Source of the DNA: Candidatus Paenibacillus intestinavium
GTDB taxonomy: Bacteria > Bacillota > Bacilli > Paenibacillales > Paenibacillaceae
Assembly (NCBI GenBank): GCA_019113605.1
Contig: DXHF01000480.1
Location: 1-32,892 of the forward strand
Direction: 5' to 3'
DNA: 32,892 nt
The first letter of the stretch is position 1. Every line of letters begins with the position of its first letter. Position numbers and translations under genes: made by a program. Shown in pieces: positions 9,001-15,731 of this stretch. A model generated the notes under the pieces. That model saw nothing but the letters and a program-made list of their open reading frames with translations. It was not told the DNA's origin and ran no database searches.

Positions 9001-12000
9001 TGTAGCGAGTGGTAACGTAGCAACGGGAGTTGGCGGTGTAACCATTCCAGGCTTCGATATAGCGCATAATGCATGGCATAATCTTGCGATCGAGGTGGTC
9101 GGCAATAAAATATTGGCTTATATCGACGGAGTGAGGCTGACTGCTTATACCGATCCAAATCCGAAACTATCGGGGCGTGTGGATCTTGCAAGCGGATACT
9201 ACCATGTTCGCTTCGATAATTTATTAGTAGAGACGGTAGACGGCTTTATACCATATTATACGGAATTGCTAGACGACTTGGAGATGCATGATCTTGCACT
9301 GCAACCGGCTAACAAGCTTATATACAATGAGCTATGGAATCAGACTAACGGTCAAGGTATGTTTCATTATCAGCGTTCACTGTCTACGAGCAAGGGGGCA
9401 GGTGCAGAATTAACGTATACATTTACTGGAACAGGGCTCGATATATTGGGGCCGAACAACGGTTCAGCAAAGCTAGAGGTTACAATTGACGGTCAAATAG
9501 TCATAGCGTCTGCCCATACAATTGCCTCGAAAGAGCTGTACCAAGCTTTTGCGCTGCGTGGATTGGAATATGGCGAGCATACGGTACAGATTAAAGTTTT
9601 AAGCGGAACGCTCGTTATCGATGCTATAGGGGTGGTTGCTAGCGAAGTAAGCGGCACACCGGATGTTACGGCGCTACAAGGTGCTGTAGTTGAAGTACAA
9701 AACATCGAGCGGGAAGAGGAATTTACGGAATATGCTTGGCAGCTCTTTGAGGCTGCGCGAGATGCTGCGATGACAGCACTCGATGATCCTGCTGCTTATC
9801 GTTTGGATCAAGAAGGGACAGATCAGTTGATCCTTCGTCTAGTTGATGCGCAAAATCAATTGCTTATTGGTGATGTGCGAGATCTTTCATCTCCGCATTA
9901 CGTTGCGACCTATGTGGGAGAAGTGCCGAACTTGCCTAGTAAAATAGAAGCGACACAGGAGGACGGAACAACTACACTTGTATCTGTTAGATGGAATTTG
10001 CAAGACGTAAGCTTTAATACTCCTTATGAAACAGTGGCTGTAAGCGGCAGTCTTGGAAGCCTCACAACTGTAGCTTTCGTAGAAGTTGTGCCTAAGGATA
10101 TTGCTTATTTTGTTGATCTTAATGGGACGGTTGGAGGCTCACTGGGCTATAGTTCACCGGCATACGAATCTGTCGCGGCGCTCATTGCGGCAAGCGGCAA
10201 GCAGCTGCTTAACGACAAGCCAGATCAGCAGTATGACGTTGCAAGTGGCTGGGGACATGATGGACGCAACGCTAGTGGAGCATCGTCTATCAATTATAAA
10301 GGGATTGTCGGCGGCGCCTACAGCAAGCAAAGCACTACCGGTCTTTATGCAGCGGATCAAGTAGGGGCGAAATTATCGTATACATTTGCCAATTTGCCCT
10401 CTGGAGAATATACGCTGACGCTAGGCTCTTATAGCTGGTGGGCTAGTTATATCCGTACAGCAGAGGTTAGTTTGGTACATGATAACGCAAGCTCGCTTGT
10501 AGATACGATTATACTCGATAGCAGCTCATATAGTCAGGTGAAGTCATATCCTGTAACGATGGAGGAATCAGGAACGCTTAAGTTGGAACTGAAGGCTGTG
10601 CAGAACGCTCAATCGCCGATGCTGTCTTTTGTCGGAATTGCGCCAGTTCAAGTAGTAGAGCCTGAAGTGAATAAAGCGGTATTGCAGTCATTTTACGATG
10701 CCAACAAGGATAAACAGTTCGACAACTATACAACGGTAAACTGGAATAGCTTCCAAAGCGCGTTGACTGGAGCGCTTGACGCGCTGAACGATGAAGCAGC
10801 AACACAAGAGCAGGTGGATGAAGCATTGCAGACATTAGCTGATGCAATAGCAGGTCTAGAGCTGGAAGAACCAGTACCAGATACGACGAAGCCAGTTATT
10901 ACGCTGCTTGGCGAGGTAATTGTGCAAGTAGAGAACGGAGCTGCGTATAGCGACGCTGGAGCAACGGCAGTGGATGATGTGGACAGCGACATTAGCGGGG
11001 CAATCGTAACTACCATTACATTGGGAGGTAATATTGTAGCTGAGCTAGATACAACAGTAGCGGGAACGTATACGTATTACTACAATGTGATTGATGAGGC
11101 AGGCAATGCAGCGAATGAAGTTATCCGGATTGTTATTGTAGAAGCAAGTTCTGAAGAGCCGGCGCCAAGTAAAACAGTGTTGCATGCATTATATGATACA
11201 CATAAGGATAAGCAAAATGAAAACTATACGTCAGCAAGCTGGAGCAACTTCCAGAGCGCTTTAGCTGGAGCACTAAGTGTGATTGACGATGAATCAGCAA
11301 CACAGGAGCAAATTGACGAAGCATTACAAATTTTAAACACTGCATTTACAGTTCTAGAGCAGGAAGTGCCAGAACCACAACCAGATACGACGAAGCCAGT
11401 TATTACGCTGCTTGGCGAGGTAATTGTTCAAGTGAAGAATGGCGTAGCTTACACCGATGCTGGAGCGACAGCACTGGATGATCAAGACGGTGATATTACC
11501 AGTAGGATTGTTACAACTATCACTCGTACTGGGAACAGTATCCCGCTACTCGATACGAAGATGCCGGGCACGTATATGTATCACTATAATGTAGGTGATC
11601 TGGCGGGCAATGTTGCTACCGAGGTTACTCGTACAGTTATTGTAGCTGAAAGAAAAGGGACATCAAACCCTAGTACGCCGCCAGAAGCTACTACACCACC
11701 AATCCCATCTTCGACTAAAGTATTGACGGAAGGCGACTTCAATGGGGCTATGAATGGGACGAATACAATCGAAATTGCTGATGAAATAGATACGGTATTA
11801 ATTCCAGGCAATATAGCTGCAATCAGCGGAGATAATAGCCTTCGATTGATCCAGAATAATCTGACGATTGAATTTACTAAGGAATTGCTAGATAAGATTT
11901 TGGACATCGTTCCTGGAGCAAAGTCTGAAGGAGCGCAGATTAGGCTTACTACGGGGACAGCATCAATAGAGGACATTATGCGAAGTATAAACGATTCCAC

Positions 12001-12823
12001 TAATAATGGGACAGTCCGTTTCGCTCCAGCAAGTGATCTGTTCGTTCTAAATTTAGAAATAATTACGGCAGATGGAGCTGCTATACCAGTATCGTACTTG
12101 GTCGAACCTTTAATATTGGATCTTAAAGTTGTTGCTACTGCCGATCTTGATGTAGTTGGTATGTATCGGATAGCGGCAGATGGAACGGTTGAGTATATAG
12201 GTGGAACGATCGATGACGGGGTATTAATAGTAAGTTTGAATCATCTTGGTCAACTCGCAGTACTGGAATACAATAAAGATTTTGTTGACATCAGCGAAAC
12301 GTTTTGGGCTAGTGAAGTTATAAGAATATTAACTTCAAAACATATTATTAATGGGGTATCCGATCAGCAATTTAATCCACATGGAAACGTGACACGAGCA
12401 GAGTTTGCGGCGATGATTGCACGTGCACTTAACTTGGGAATTTCCAATTCTTCAGTACCAGCATTTAGGGACTTAAGTTCAAGCGATTGGTTTACGGGAG
12501 CTATTAATGCTGTATCTGAGGCAGGCATCGTACGCGGACGTGGTACAAATGTATTTATGCCTAATGCACCTGTTACTCGTGAAGAGATGGCTGTTATGAT
12601 CATCCGCGCATATGAATATGCTAATGGTCAACCTGTCAGTGGAGACGTTGTTCAACCGTTTAGTGATTGGCATCAAATTAGTAGCTGGGCACTGGATGCT
12701 GTAAATATTACAAGAGAGATCGGTTTGATTAGTGGACGTGGGCAAAATCAATTTGCTCCGCAAGAAATGATGACACGAGCCGAAAGTGCACAGATCGTTT
12801 ATAATCTTTTGAAAAAATTATAA
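6059..12823 (+). CDS. Secreted SLH-anchored GH59-like beta-galactosidase (galactocerebrosidase fold), multimodular
   Basis: This 2254-residue protein has a signal peptide (about 1-36), an Ig-like Big_4 module (about 40-110) and a beta-sandwich (111-300). The catalytic region (about 335-795) matches the animal galactocerebrosidase pattern. It has a VKIEMGND/ATM segment, then HINEHAPD with candidate acid/base E473, then VWNSEAQ with candidate nucleophile E566, then RDPWSGW. A laminin-G-like lectin (about 810-1080), another sandwich, a second Big_4 plus sandwich (about 1270-1527) and two FIVAR plus Ig-like (DUF5011-type) repeats follow. A linker and three SLH domains (about 2074-2254) end it. 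It would sit on the cell wall and release beta-linked galactose or a related sugar. AAAGGAGG (6043-6050) fixes the start. GH59 rests on motif similarity, and a neighbouring clan-A family is possible. Confidence 0.75.
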   Translation: MNRKYPVRNKLISIAMTAILVFGMCPLFSLPTAAAATVDTIYAATYMGAKTSAETTLPDQIDIGGESKSVSWLIGDDLFAVPYETVTVSGMTEDNVLVVANVEVIPPPSNPLIYFVDSGRGGDSQGNGPSSSPLFEAVKELSGNELLNEAPDQRYVTGTNTWGFDDSVHKVKNSKDGGHTDPSVDPSIWVVGLRADPSTNHIIYKLEALEAGTYTLSSGFHDWYGNRSRTIGPVIEYQDKSGETQLIQLDQFNTNATQSISSEFTIANNIDTAFPITLTYAYVSGEKPILSWFAIAKGKIKDLITDAKQVAASIVHVLLDGNDIKAENVNGLTFKGFGVLSANSTSALLMDYKSEQPEVYAEMLKILFGGDNPLMTHVKIEMGNDRNNSTGPDPATMRTEDEEANVTRHPGFQLAADAKAVNPDLKISVLRWNAPAWANNNNDKIYTWYKNTILAAYREYGYMVDYVNPHINEHAPDYTWTKQFAARVKADIEGFTSPQEQALYNQIKAVISDEVGIGSFGGSMVSDATLRAAAPIAGYHYNTDDDGSGNFKRLAEQFDIEVWNSEAQATFSNSSFRPNNNTKDPTVAGTGIGGTGSALEMGNTIIKGFVNSRRTHFIYQPAIGSFYEGGQYSFKELLSARDPWSGWIHYDAGLVILQHFNRFANVGWENESNTAAIWRGVPQASYTGASGTNPVSGRNGTPSYMTLAAPDKSDFSTVIVNDSENARTYKLQTVNMSYAGAPELEAWETLAANEGEAFNSNHMQYRGQITADGSGTYTIKVKPYSIVTVSTLDNKDNKNYNTPLPVEGERTVLDTDSTGKMQNRTDHVLYADNFDYSDEVVPVIGADGQIIGTQSYIESRGGTKSVIPRYTHDRNGAFEAYLDEQTGNYVLRQQLDRAIMGLGGTWNGGDPVTAIGDNRWTNYKASVDVSFENNSVQSGANYAAIGARYQGGGSSHSISGTPYVLKFWFDGGWQLLVNNSNVASGNVATGVGGVTIPGFDIAHNAWHNLAIEVVGNKILAYIDGVRLTAYTDPNPKLSGRVDLASGYYHVRFDNLLVETVDGFIPYYTELLDDLEMHDLALQPANKLIYNELWNQTNGQGMFHYQRSLSTSKGAGAELTYTFTGTGLDILGPNNGSAKLEVTIDGQIVIASAHTIASKELYQAFALRGLEYGEHTVQIKVLSGTLVIDAIGVVASEVSGTPDVTALQGAVVEVQNIEREEEFTEYAWQLFEAARDAAMTALDDPAAYRLDQEGTDQLILRLVDAQNQLLIGDVRDLSSPHYVATYVGEVPNLPSKIEATQEDGTTTLVSVRWNLQDVSFNTPYETVAVSGSLGSLTTVAFVEVVPKDIAYFVDLNGTVGGSLGYSSPAYESVAALIAASGKQLLNDKPDQQYDVASGWGHDGRNASGASSINYKGIVGGAYSKQSTTGLYAADQVGAKLSYTFANLPSGEYTLTLGSYSWWASYIRTAEVSLVHDNASSLVDTIILDSSSYSQVKSYPVTMEESGTLKLELKAVQNAQSPMLSFVGIAPVQVVEPEVNKAVLQSFYDANKDKQFDNYTTVNWNSFQSALTGALDALNDEAATQEQVDEALQTLADAIAGLELEEPVPDTTKPVITLLGEVIVQVENGAAYSDAGATAVDDVDSDISGAIVTTITLGGNIVAELDTTVAGTYTYYYNVIDEAGNAANEVIRIVIVEASSEEPAPSKTVLHALYDTHKDKQNENYTSASWSNFQSALAGALSVIDDESATQEQIDEALQILNTAFTVLEQEVPEPQPDTTKPVITLLGEVIVQVKNGVAYTDAGATALDDQDGDITSRIVTTITRTGNSIPLLDTKMPGTYMYHYNVGDLAGNVATEVTRTVIVAERKGTSNPSTPPEATTPPIPSSTKVLTEGDFNGAMNGTNTIEIADEIDTVLIPGNIAAISGDNSLRLIQNNLTIEFTKELLDKILDIVPGAKSEGAQIRLTTGTASIEDIMRSINDSTNNGTVRFAPASDLFVLNLEIITADGAAIPVSYLVEPLILDLKVVATADLDVVGMYRIAADGTVEYIGGTIDDGVLIVSLNHLGQLAVLEYNKDFVDISETFWASEVIRILTSKHIINGVSDQQFNPHGNVTRAEFAAMIARALNLGISNSSVPAFRDLSSSDWFTGAINAVSEAGIVRGRGTNVFMPNAPVTREEMAVMIIRAYEYANGQPVSGDVVQPFSDWHQISSWALDAVNITREIGLISGRGQNQFAPQEMMTRAESAQIVYNLLKKL
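6180..6960 (+). repeat. First copy of a Big_4 plus beta-sandwich protein module
   Basis: The encoded segment (AATYMGA..., VPYETVTVSG, IYFVDSGRGG, NELLNEAPDQRY) recurs at about 9890-10640 as VATYVGE..., TPYETVAVSG, AYFVDLNGTVGG, KQLLNDKPDQQY. The copies flank the catalytic and lectin domains. The DNA has diverged more than the protein pattern. Confidence 0.7.
9890..10640 (+). repeat. Second copy of the Big_4 plus beta-sandwich module
   Basis: It matches the N-terminal module of the same protein (see 6180-6960). It shares the PYETV(T/A)VSG and YFVD motifs, the (L)LN(E/D)xPDQxY segment and the glycine/tryptophan-rich sandwich. It is probably a carbohydrate- or surface-binding unit. The function is inferred. 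Confidence 0.7.
10663..11650 (+). repeat. Tandem FIVAR plus Ig-like repeat inside the GH59 protein, with a 48-nt exact repeat
   Basis: Two consecutive units each hold a FIVAR-like helical segment (LxxxYDxxKDKQ...W.SFQSAL.GAL) and an Ig-like DUF5011-type segment (PDTTKPVITLLGEVIVQV). A 48-nt stretch is identical at 10876-10923 and 11380-11427. The offset is 504 nt (168 codons), so the repeat stays in frame. Confidence 0.85.
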
Positions 12824-12841
12824 AGTAAAAACTGTAGGAAA

Positions 12842-12879
12842 AAATGGCGATGTAGAGTGTAATCTCTACATCGCCATTT
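12842..12879. terminator. Bidirectional terminator between the convergent GH59 and araC-type genes
   Basis: A perfect 16-bp stem, AAATGGCGATGTAGAG (12842-12857) with CTCTACATCGCCATTT (12864-12879), has a 6-nt loop. An A-rich flank on one side and a T-rich flank on the other suit termination from both strands. Confidence 0.85.
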
Positions 12880-12904
12880 GAATTTTAAGTGACATGAGGT
12901 ACGT

Positions 12905-13762
12905 TCACCTATGTTGATTTCTAAATTCACGTGGAGAAACGCCAATATGCTTCTTGAAAACTTCGTAAAAGAATGGTGTATTCGAATAGCCGACAGCCTC
13001 TGAGATATAAGAGATTTTGTGTGAAGAGGATAGTAGCATTTGACAAGCAGCTCTAACTCTTAGACCTTGAATATATTGCGTTAAAGTCATCCCTGTATGC
13101 TTCATGAATAAGCGCTGAAATTGTCGCTCACCGACACCGTATGCTTTCGCCAACTGGCTTGTAGTAAAGCATTCTGCGTAACGTAGCTGCAGCAAGTCCA
13201 CGATGTCATCCATTCTCCCAGATACAGCTATACTGGCATTCATCTCACGGTTTTCGTGCAATCTAGAAAATAAAACTAGCAATTGAATGAGCAAGGAGTA
13301 TAATGCTGCTTCTCGATCCACTCGTTCTACTGAATATTCCCGATATAAGCTTGAAAACAAATGATGTGCAGCACCGCTATGGTCTTGTGCATGAAAAATG
13401 CTAGGTATATTCCACAGCTTCTGAAGTGAATGACCACCCGGAAAGGATTCCATAAGCGGAATGAGCATATCCATAGTTACAATACAATTGTATACGATGA
13501 GCTGGCGGTTTTTAGAAGCAGAGGCAGGTCTGAAAACATGAGAGAATCCCATCGGAATTAGAAAGAGATCTCCTGCGGATACCTGAATTAATTCACTTCC
13601 TGTATGATGCGTGCCTGTCCCTTCACTAACATAGCTTAGCTCCAGAAAATCGTGATAATGCTCCGTTAGTTCGTAAGATTCAGTATTACGATTTACATAG
13701 ATATGAAGCTTTTCACTAAAATATTGTTCCCCGCTAAGTAAGCGAATGGTACGTTGGGTCAT
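12905..13762 (-). CDS. AraC-family transcriptional regulator with cupin-type sensing domain
   Basis: This 285-residue cytoplasmic regulator has an N-terminal AraC-binding cupin (about 1-150, with EHYHDFLELSYVSEGTGTHH and GDLFLIPMGFSHVF) and a C-terminal double helix-turn-helix (about 185-283, ending in the GVSPREFRNQHR signature). Family members bind a small sugar in the cupin and activate adjacent catabolic genes. The minus-strand ATG at 13762 is preceded by AAGGAGA, which supports the start. It is divergent from the rhamnosidase-like gene with 122 nt between the start codons, so that gene is its most likely target. Rhamnose or a rhamnose-containing oligosaccharide is a natural guess for the effector, but only by position. 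Confidence 0.85.
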   Translation of the reverse strand: MTQRTIRLLSGEQYFSEKLHIYVNRNTESYELTEHYHDFLELSYVSEGTGTHHTGSELIQVSAGDLFLIPMGFSHVFRPASASKNRQLIVYNCIVTMDMLIPLMESFPGGHSLQKLWNIPSIFHAQDHSGAAHHLFSSLYREYSVERVDREAALYSLLIQLLVLFSRLHENREMNASIAVSGRMDDIVDLLQLRYAECFTTSQLAKAYGVGERQFQRLFMKHTGMTLTQYIQGLRVRAACQMLLSSSHKISYISEAVGYSNTPFFYEVFKKHIGVSPREFRNQHR

Positions 13763-13884
13763 TATGAAATCTCCTTCATTATGTCGTAATTACGAATGAA
13801 AATGTCGGAATCACCTAATTTAACAAGTTGAGAATTATTCTATGATACAAGTAGGTAAAAGGCAACTATGAAGGGGGATAAATA
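13763..13884. promoter_or_regulatory. Divergent promoter region with a 12-bp palindrome
   Basis: The spacer contains the perfect palindrome TCGTAATTACGA (13784-13795), close to the regulator start. A -10-like TATGAT (13841-13846) serves the rhamnosidase side without a good -35, as expected for an activator-dependent promoter. The rhamnosidase ribosome binding site is AAGGGGG at 13871-13877. Confidence 0.45.
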
Positions 13885-15429
13885 ATGTTAATCGATCAGC
13901 AATTGGTAGAGAAGGCCGAAAAGTTAATGCCAAGTCTTCAGACCAACGAAGTGGAAATACAAAATATTATTGAAGTTATAGCCGATGATGCGGCATTTCA
14001 AGGATGGCGTATTAAGCAGTCCATGACACCACAAGAGTGGAAGGAGCGAAGCTATGGAAAGAATGATAGCTTTATTGTTGACTTTGGAGACCATTACGTT
14101 GGTTACGTAAAGCTGGCTATTAAGTCTGTCGGCAGTCCACCAGATGCACCACTTAAGCTCAAGCTGACATTTGGTGAGATGCCCTGTGAAATTGCAGAGC
14201 CGTTTGAAAGCTACGAAGGATGGTTAAGCAGCTCTTGGCTGCAGGAGGAGCTATTGTTTGTTGATGTTTTGCCAGCCGAGATTAGGTTGCCTAGACGATA
14301 TTGTTTTCGTTATATCAAGGTTGAGGTACTAGATACTTCGGTGAAGTATAAGGTCGCATTTGATGATATTCATTGCGATGCAGTAACTTCAGGTGACATT
14401 TTGCAGGTCGCAGCTTTACCAGCCAGCTTGCCGCAGGATATTGTGGAGATGGATCGCATTGCTATAAAAACATTGCAGGATTGTATGCAGACGGTGTTTG
14501 AGGATGGTCCAAAACGTGATCGACGTCTATGGATTGGAGATTTGAGACTGCAAGCGCAAGCTAATTATTATACCTTTCAAAACTATGATTTGGTGAAACG
14601 CTGCTTGTATCTATTTGGCGGAATGCGGCTGGAAGATGGCACAGTTGGAGCATGTGTATTCGAGAAGCCTTATGCTCATGTAGATGATACAAAGCTATAT
14701 GATTACGCATTATTTTTTGTGTCGGTTCTGCATGATTATTATGAAGCAACTAAAGATATGGATGTATTACTAGAACTATGGCCGATTGCAATGGAGCAGC
14801 TAGAGATTGGTGTGAAAAGGCTAGATGACCGGGGCATCGTAGCAGATGACAGCACGTGGTGGTGTTTTACCGATTGGCATGACGAGTTGAATAAGCAAGC
14901 ATCTGCGCAAGCGGTACTAATCTATTGCTTGAAACATGGAAGAGAACTGGCAAGCATATTAGGGAAACAAGAACATTACAAGTATATTACTGAAAAAATA
15001 CAATTAACAACTAATGCTTCCATGCAATATTTATGGGATGAGAACGAAGGTTTCTTTGTAAGTGGAGAGAATGGTCAAGTTTCATGGGCTTCGCAAATAT
15101 GGATGGCGTTAGCTGAAGTATTACCATCTGAGCTAAATGCGTTATTACTTGAAAGATTACTCGAAGAATCACCTTCGGTAGGCATGACAACTCCTTATAT
15201 GTATCATCATCTAATAGAAGCTCTGTTTCTTGTAGGTCATAACGAGCAAGCAATTACCCAGATGCAAGCATATTGGGGGGGCATGATGCAGGATGGTGCA
15301 GATACATTTTGGGAGCTATACAATCCCAACGATAAGAAGCAATCTCCGTATGGAAGTAATTTAATTAACAGCTACTGTCATGCATGGAGCTGTACGCCGA
15401 CTTATTTTATTCGGAAATATTTAGTCTAG
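13885..15429 (+). CDS. GH78-like alpha-L-rhamnosidase, short cytoplasmic form
   Basis: The 514-residue protein has a small beta-sandwich (about 55-150) and an (alpha/alpha)6 barrel (about 190-514) of the Bac_rhamnosid6H type. The hallmark is FEDGPKRDRRLWIGDL, with D212 the likely catalytic-site aspartate. TFWELYN supplies E477 at the position of the family general base. Most GH78 enzymes are 700-1000 residues with several extra sandwich domains, so this is a minimal version. It has no signal peptide and so would act inside the cell on imported oligosaccharides. In canonical GH78 the motif reads QRDER, whereas here RDRR lacks that glutamate, so the linkage specificity may differ. The AAGGGGG site and ATG 13885 set the start. 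It is a single-gene unit with its own terminator, probably controlled by the divergent AraC regulator. Confidence 0.75.
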   Translation: MLIDQQLVEKAEKLMPSLQTNEVEIQNIIEVIADDAAFQGWRIKQSMTPQEWKERSYGKNDSFIVDFGDHYVGYVKLAIKSVGSPPDAPLKLKLTFGEMPCEIAEPFESYEGWLSSSWLQEELLFVDVLPAEIRLPRRYCFRYIKVEVLDTSVKYKVAFDDIHCDAVTSGDILQVAALPASLPQDIVEMDRIAIKTLQDCMQTVFEDGPKRDRRLWIGDLRLQAQANYYTFQNYDLVKRCLYLFGGMRLEDGTVGACVFEKPYAHVDDTKLYDYALFFVSVLHDYYEATKDMDVLLELWPIAMEQLEIGVKRLDDRGIVADDSTWWCFTDWHDELNKQASAQAVLIYCLKHGRELASILGKQEHYKYITEKIQLTTNASMQYLWDENEGFFVSGENGQVSWASQIWMALAEVLPSELNALLLERLLEESPSVGMTTPYMYHHLIEALFLVGHNEQAITQMQAYWGGMMQDGADTFWELYNPNDKKQSPYGSNLINSYCHAWSCTPTYFIRKYLV

Positions 15430-15456
15430 AGTAGAAAAACTATATATGTACAGGTG

Positions 15457-15495
15457 AAGCCTGTATTTTCAGCAAGTAGGGAAATACAGGCTTTT
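15457..15495 (+). terminator. Intrinsic terminator after the rhamnosidase-like gene
   Basis: AAGCCTGTATTT (15457-15468) pairs perfectly with AAATACAGGCTT (15482-15493) over a 13-nt loop, with a short T run at 15492-15495. Confidence 0.75.
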
Positions 15496-15578
15496 GCTAT
15501 GTTGCGGTATTTATCGTATTCGTAAAATTACTTCTCATTAATGGTTGATGGCAGGTGTTATTTCATAGACAAATCCAT

Positions 15579-15639
15579 AAAATGAGGACTAATTCCAATA
15601 TTTTACGCGCTTATGAGTAATGAAAACTTCCCTTAAACT
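15579..15639 (+). promoter_or_regulatory. Predicted activator-dependent promoter of the GH3 gene (shared motif)
   Basis: AAAATGAGGACT (15579-15590), then 16 nt, then GCGCTT (15607-15612), then a -10-like TAAACT (15634-15639). The layout and spacing match the promoters at 20513-20572 and 25188-25249. GCGCTT falls where a -35 would be, which fits binding by an AraC-type response regulator. The gap 15430-15731 holds otherwise only the terminator, this promoter, the cre site, one extra TGCGGTAT (15503-15510) and the ribosome binding site. Confidence 0.5.
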
Positions 15640-15643
15640 ATTA

Positions 15644-15658
15644 ATGAAAGCGCTTTTG
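15644..15658 (+). promoter_or_regulatory. Candidate cre (CcpA) site at the GH3 start of transcription
   Basis: ATGAAAGCGCTTTTG fits the published consensus WTGAAARCGYTTWNN at every position. It lies just after the predicted -10 (15634-15639), so it would overlap the transcription start and repress in the presence of preferred sugars. Confidence 0.65.
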
Positions 15659-15731
15659 TAATTTGTTTTTCTATAAAAATGGATTCTAATTGCGCCTTTA
15701 GACATCTTATTTTCGAAAGGGTGAGTTCTGC

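Noticed and set aside
11584..12000. Minus-strand open frame of 138 codons
   Set aside because: It overlaps the well-supported GH59 gene, lacks recognisable motifs and looks like a shadow of its codon pattern.
13799..13846. AAAATGTCGGAAT upstream of the rhamnosidase gene as a fourth copy of the shared promoter motif
   Set aside because: The box has an extra base, no GCGCTT follows, and the distance to TATGAT is about 11 nt too short.
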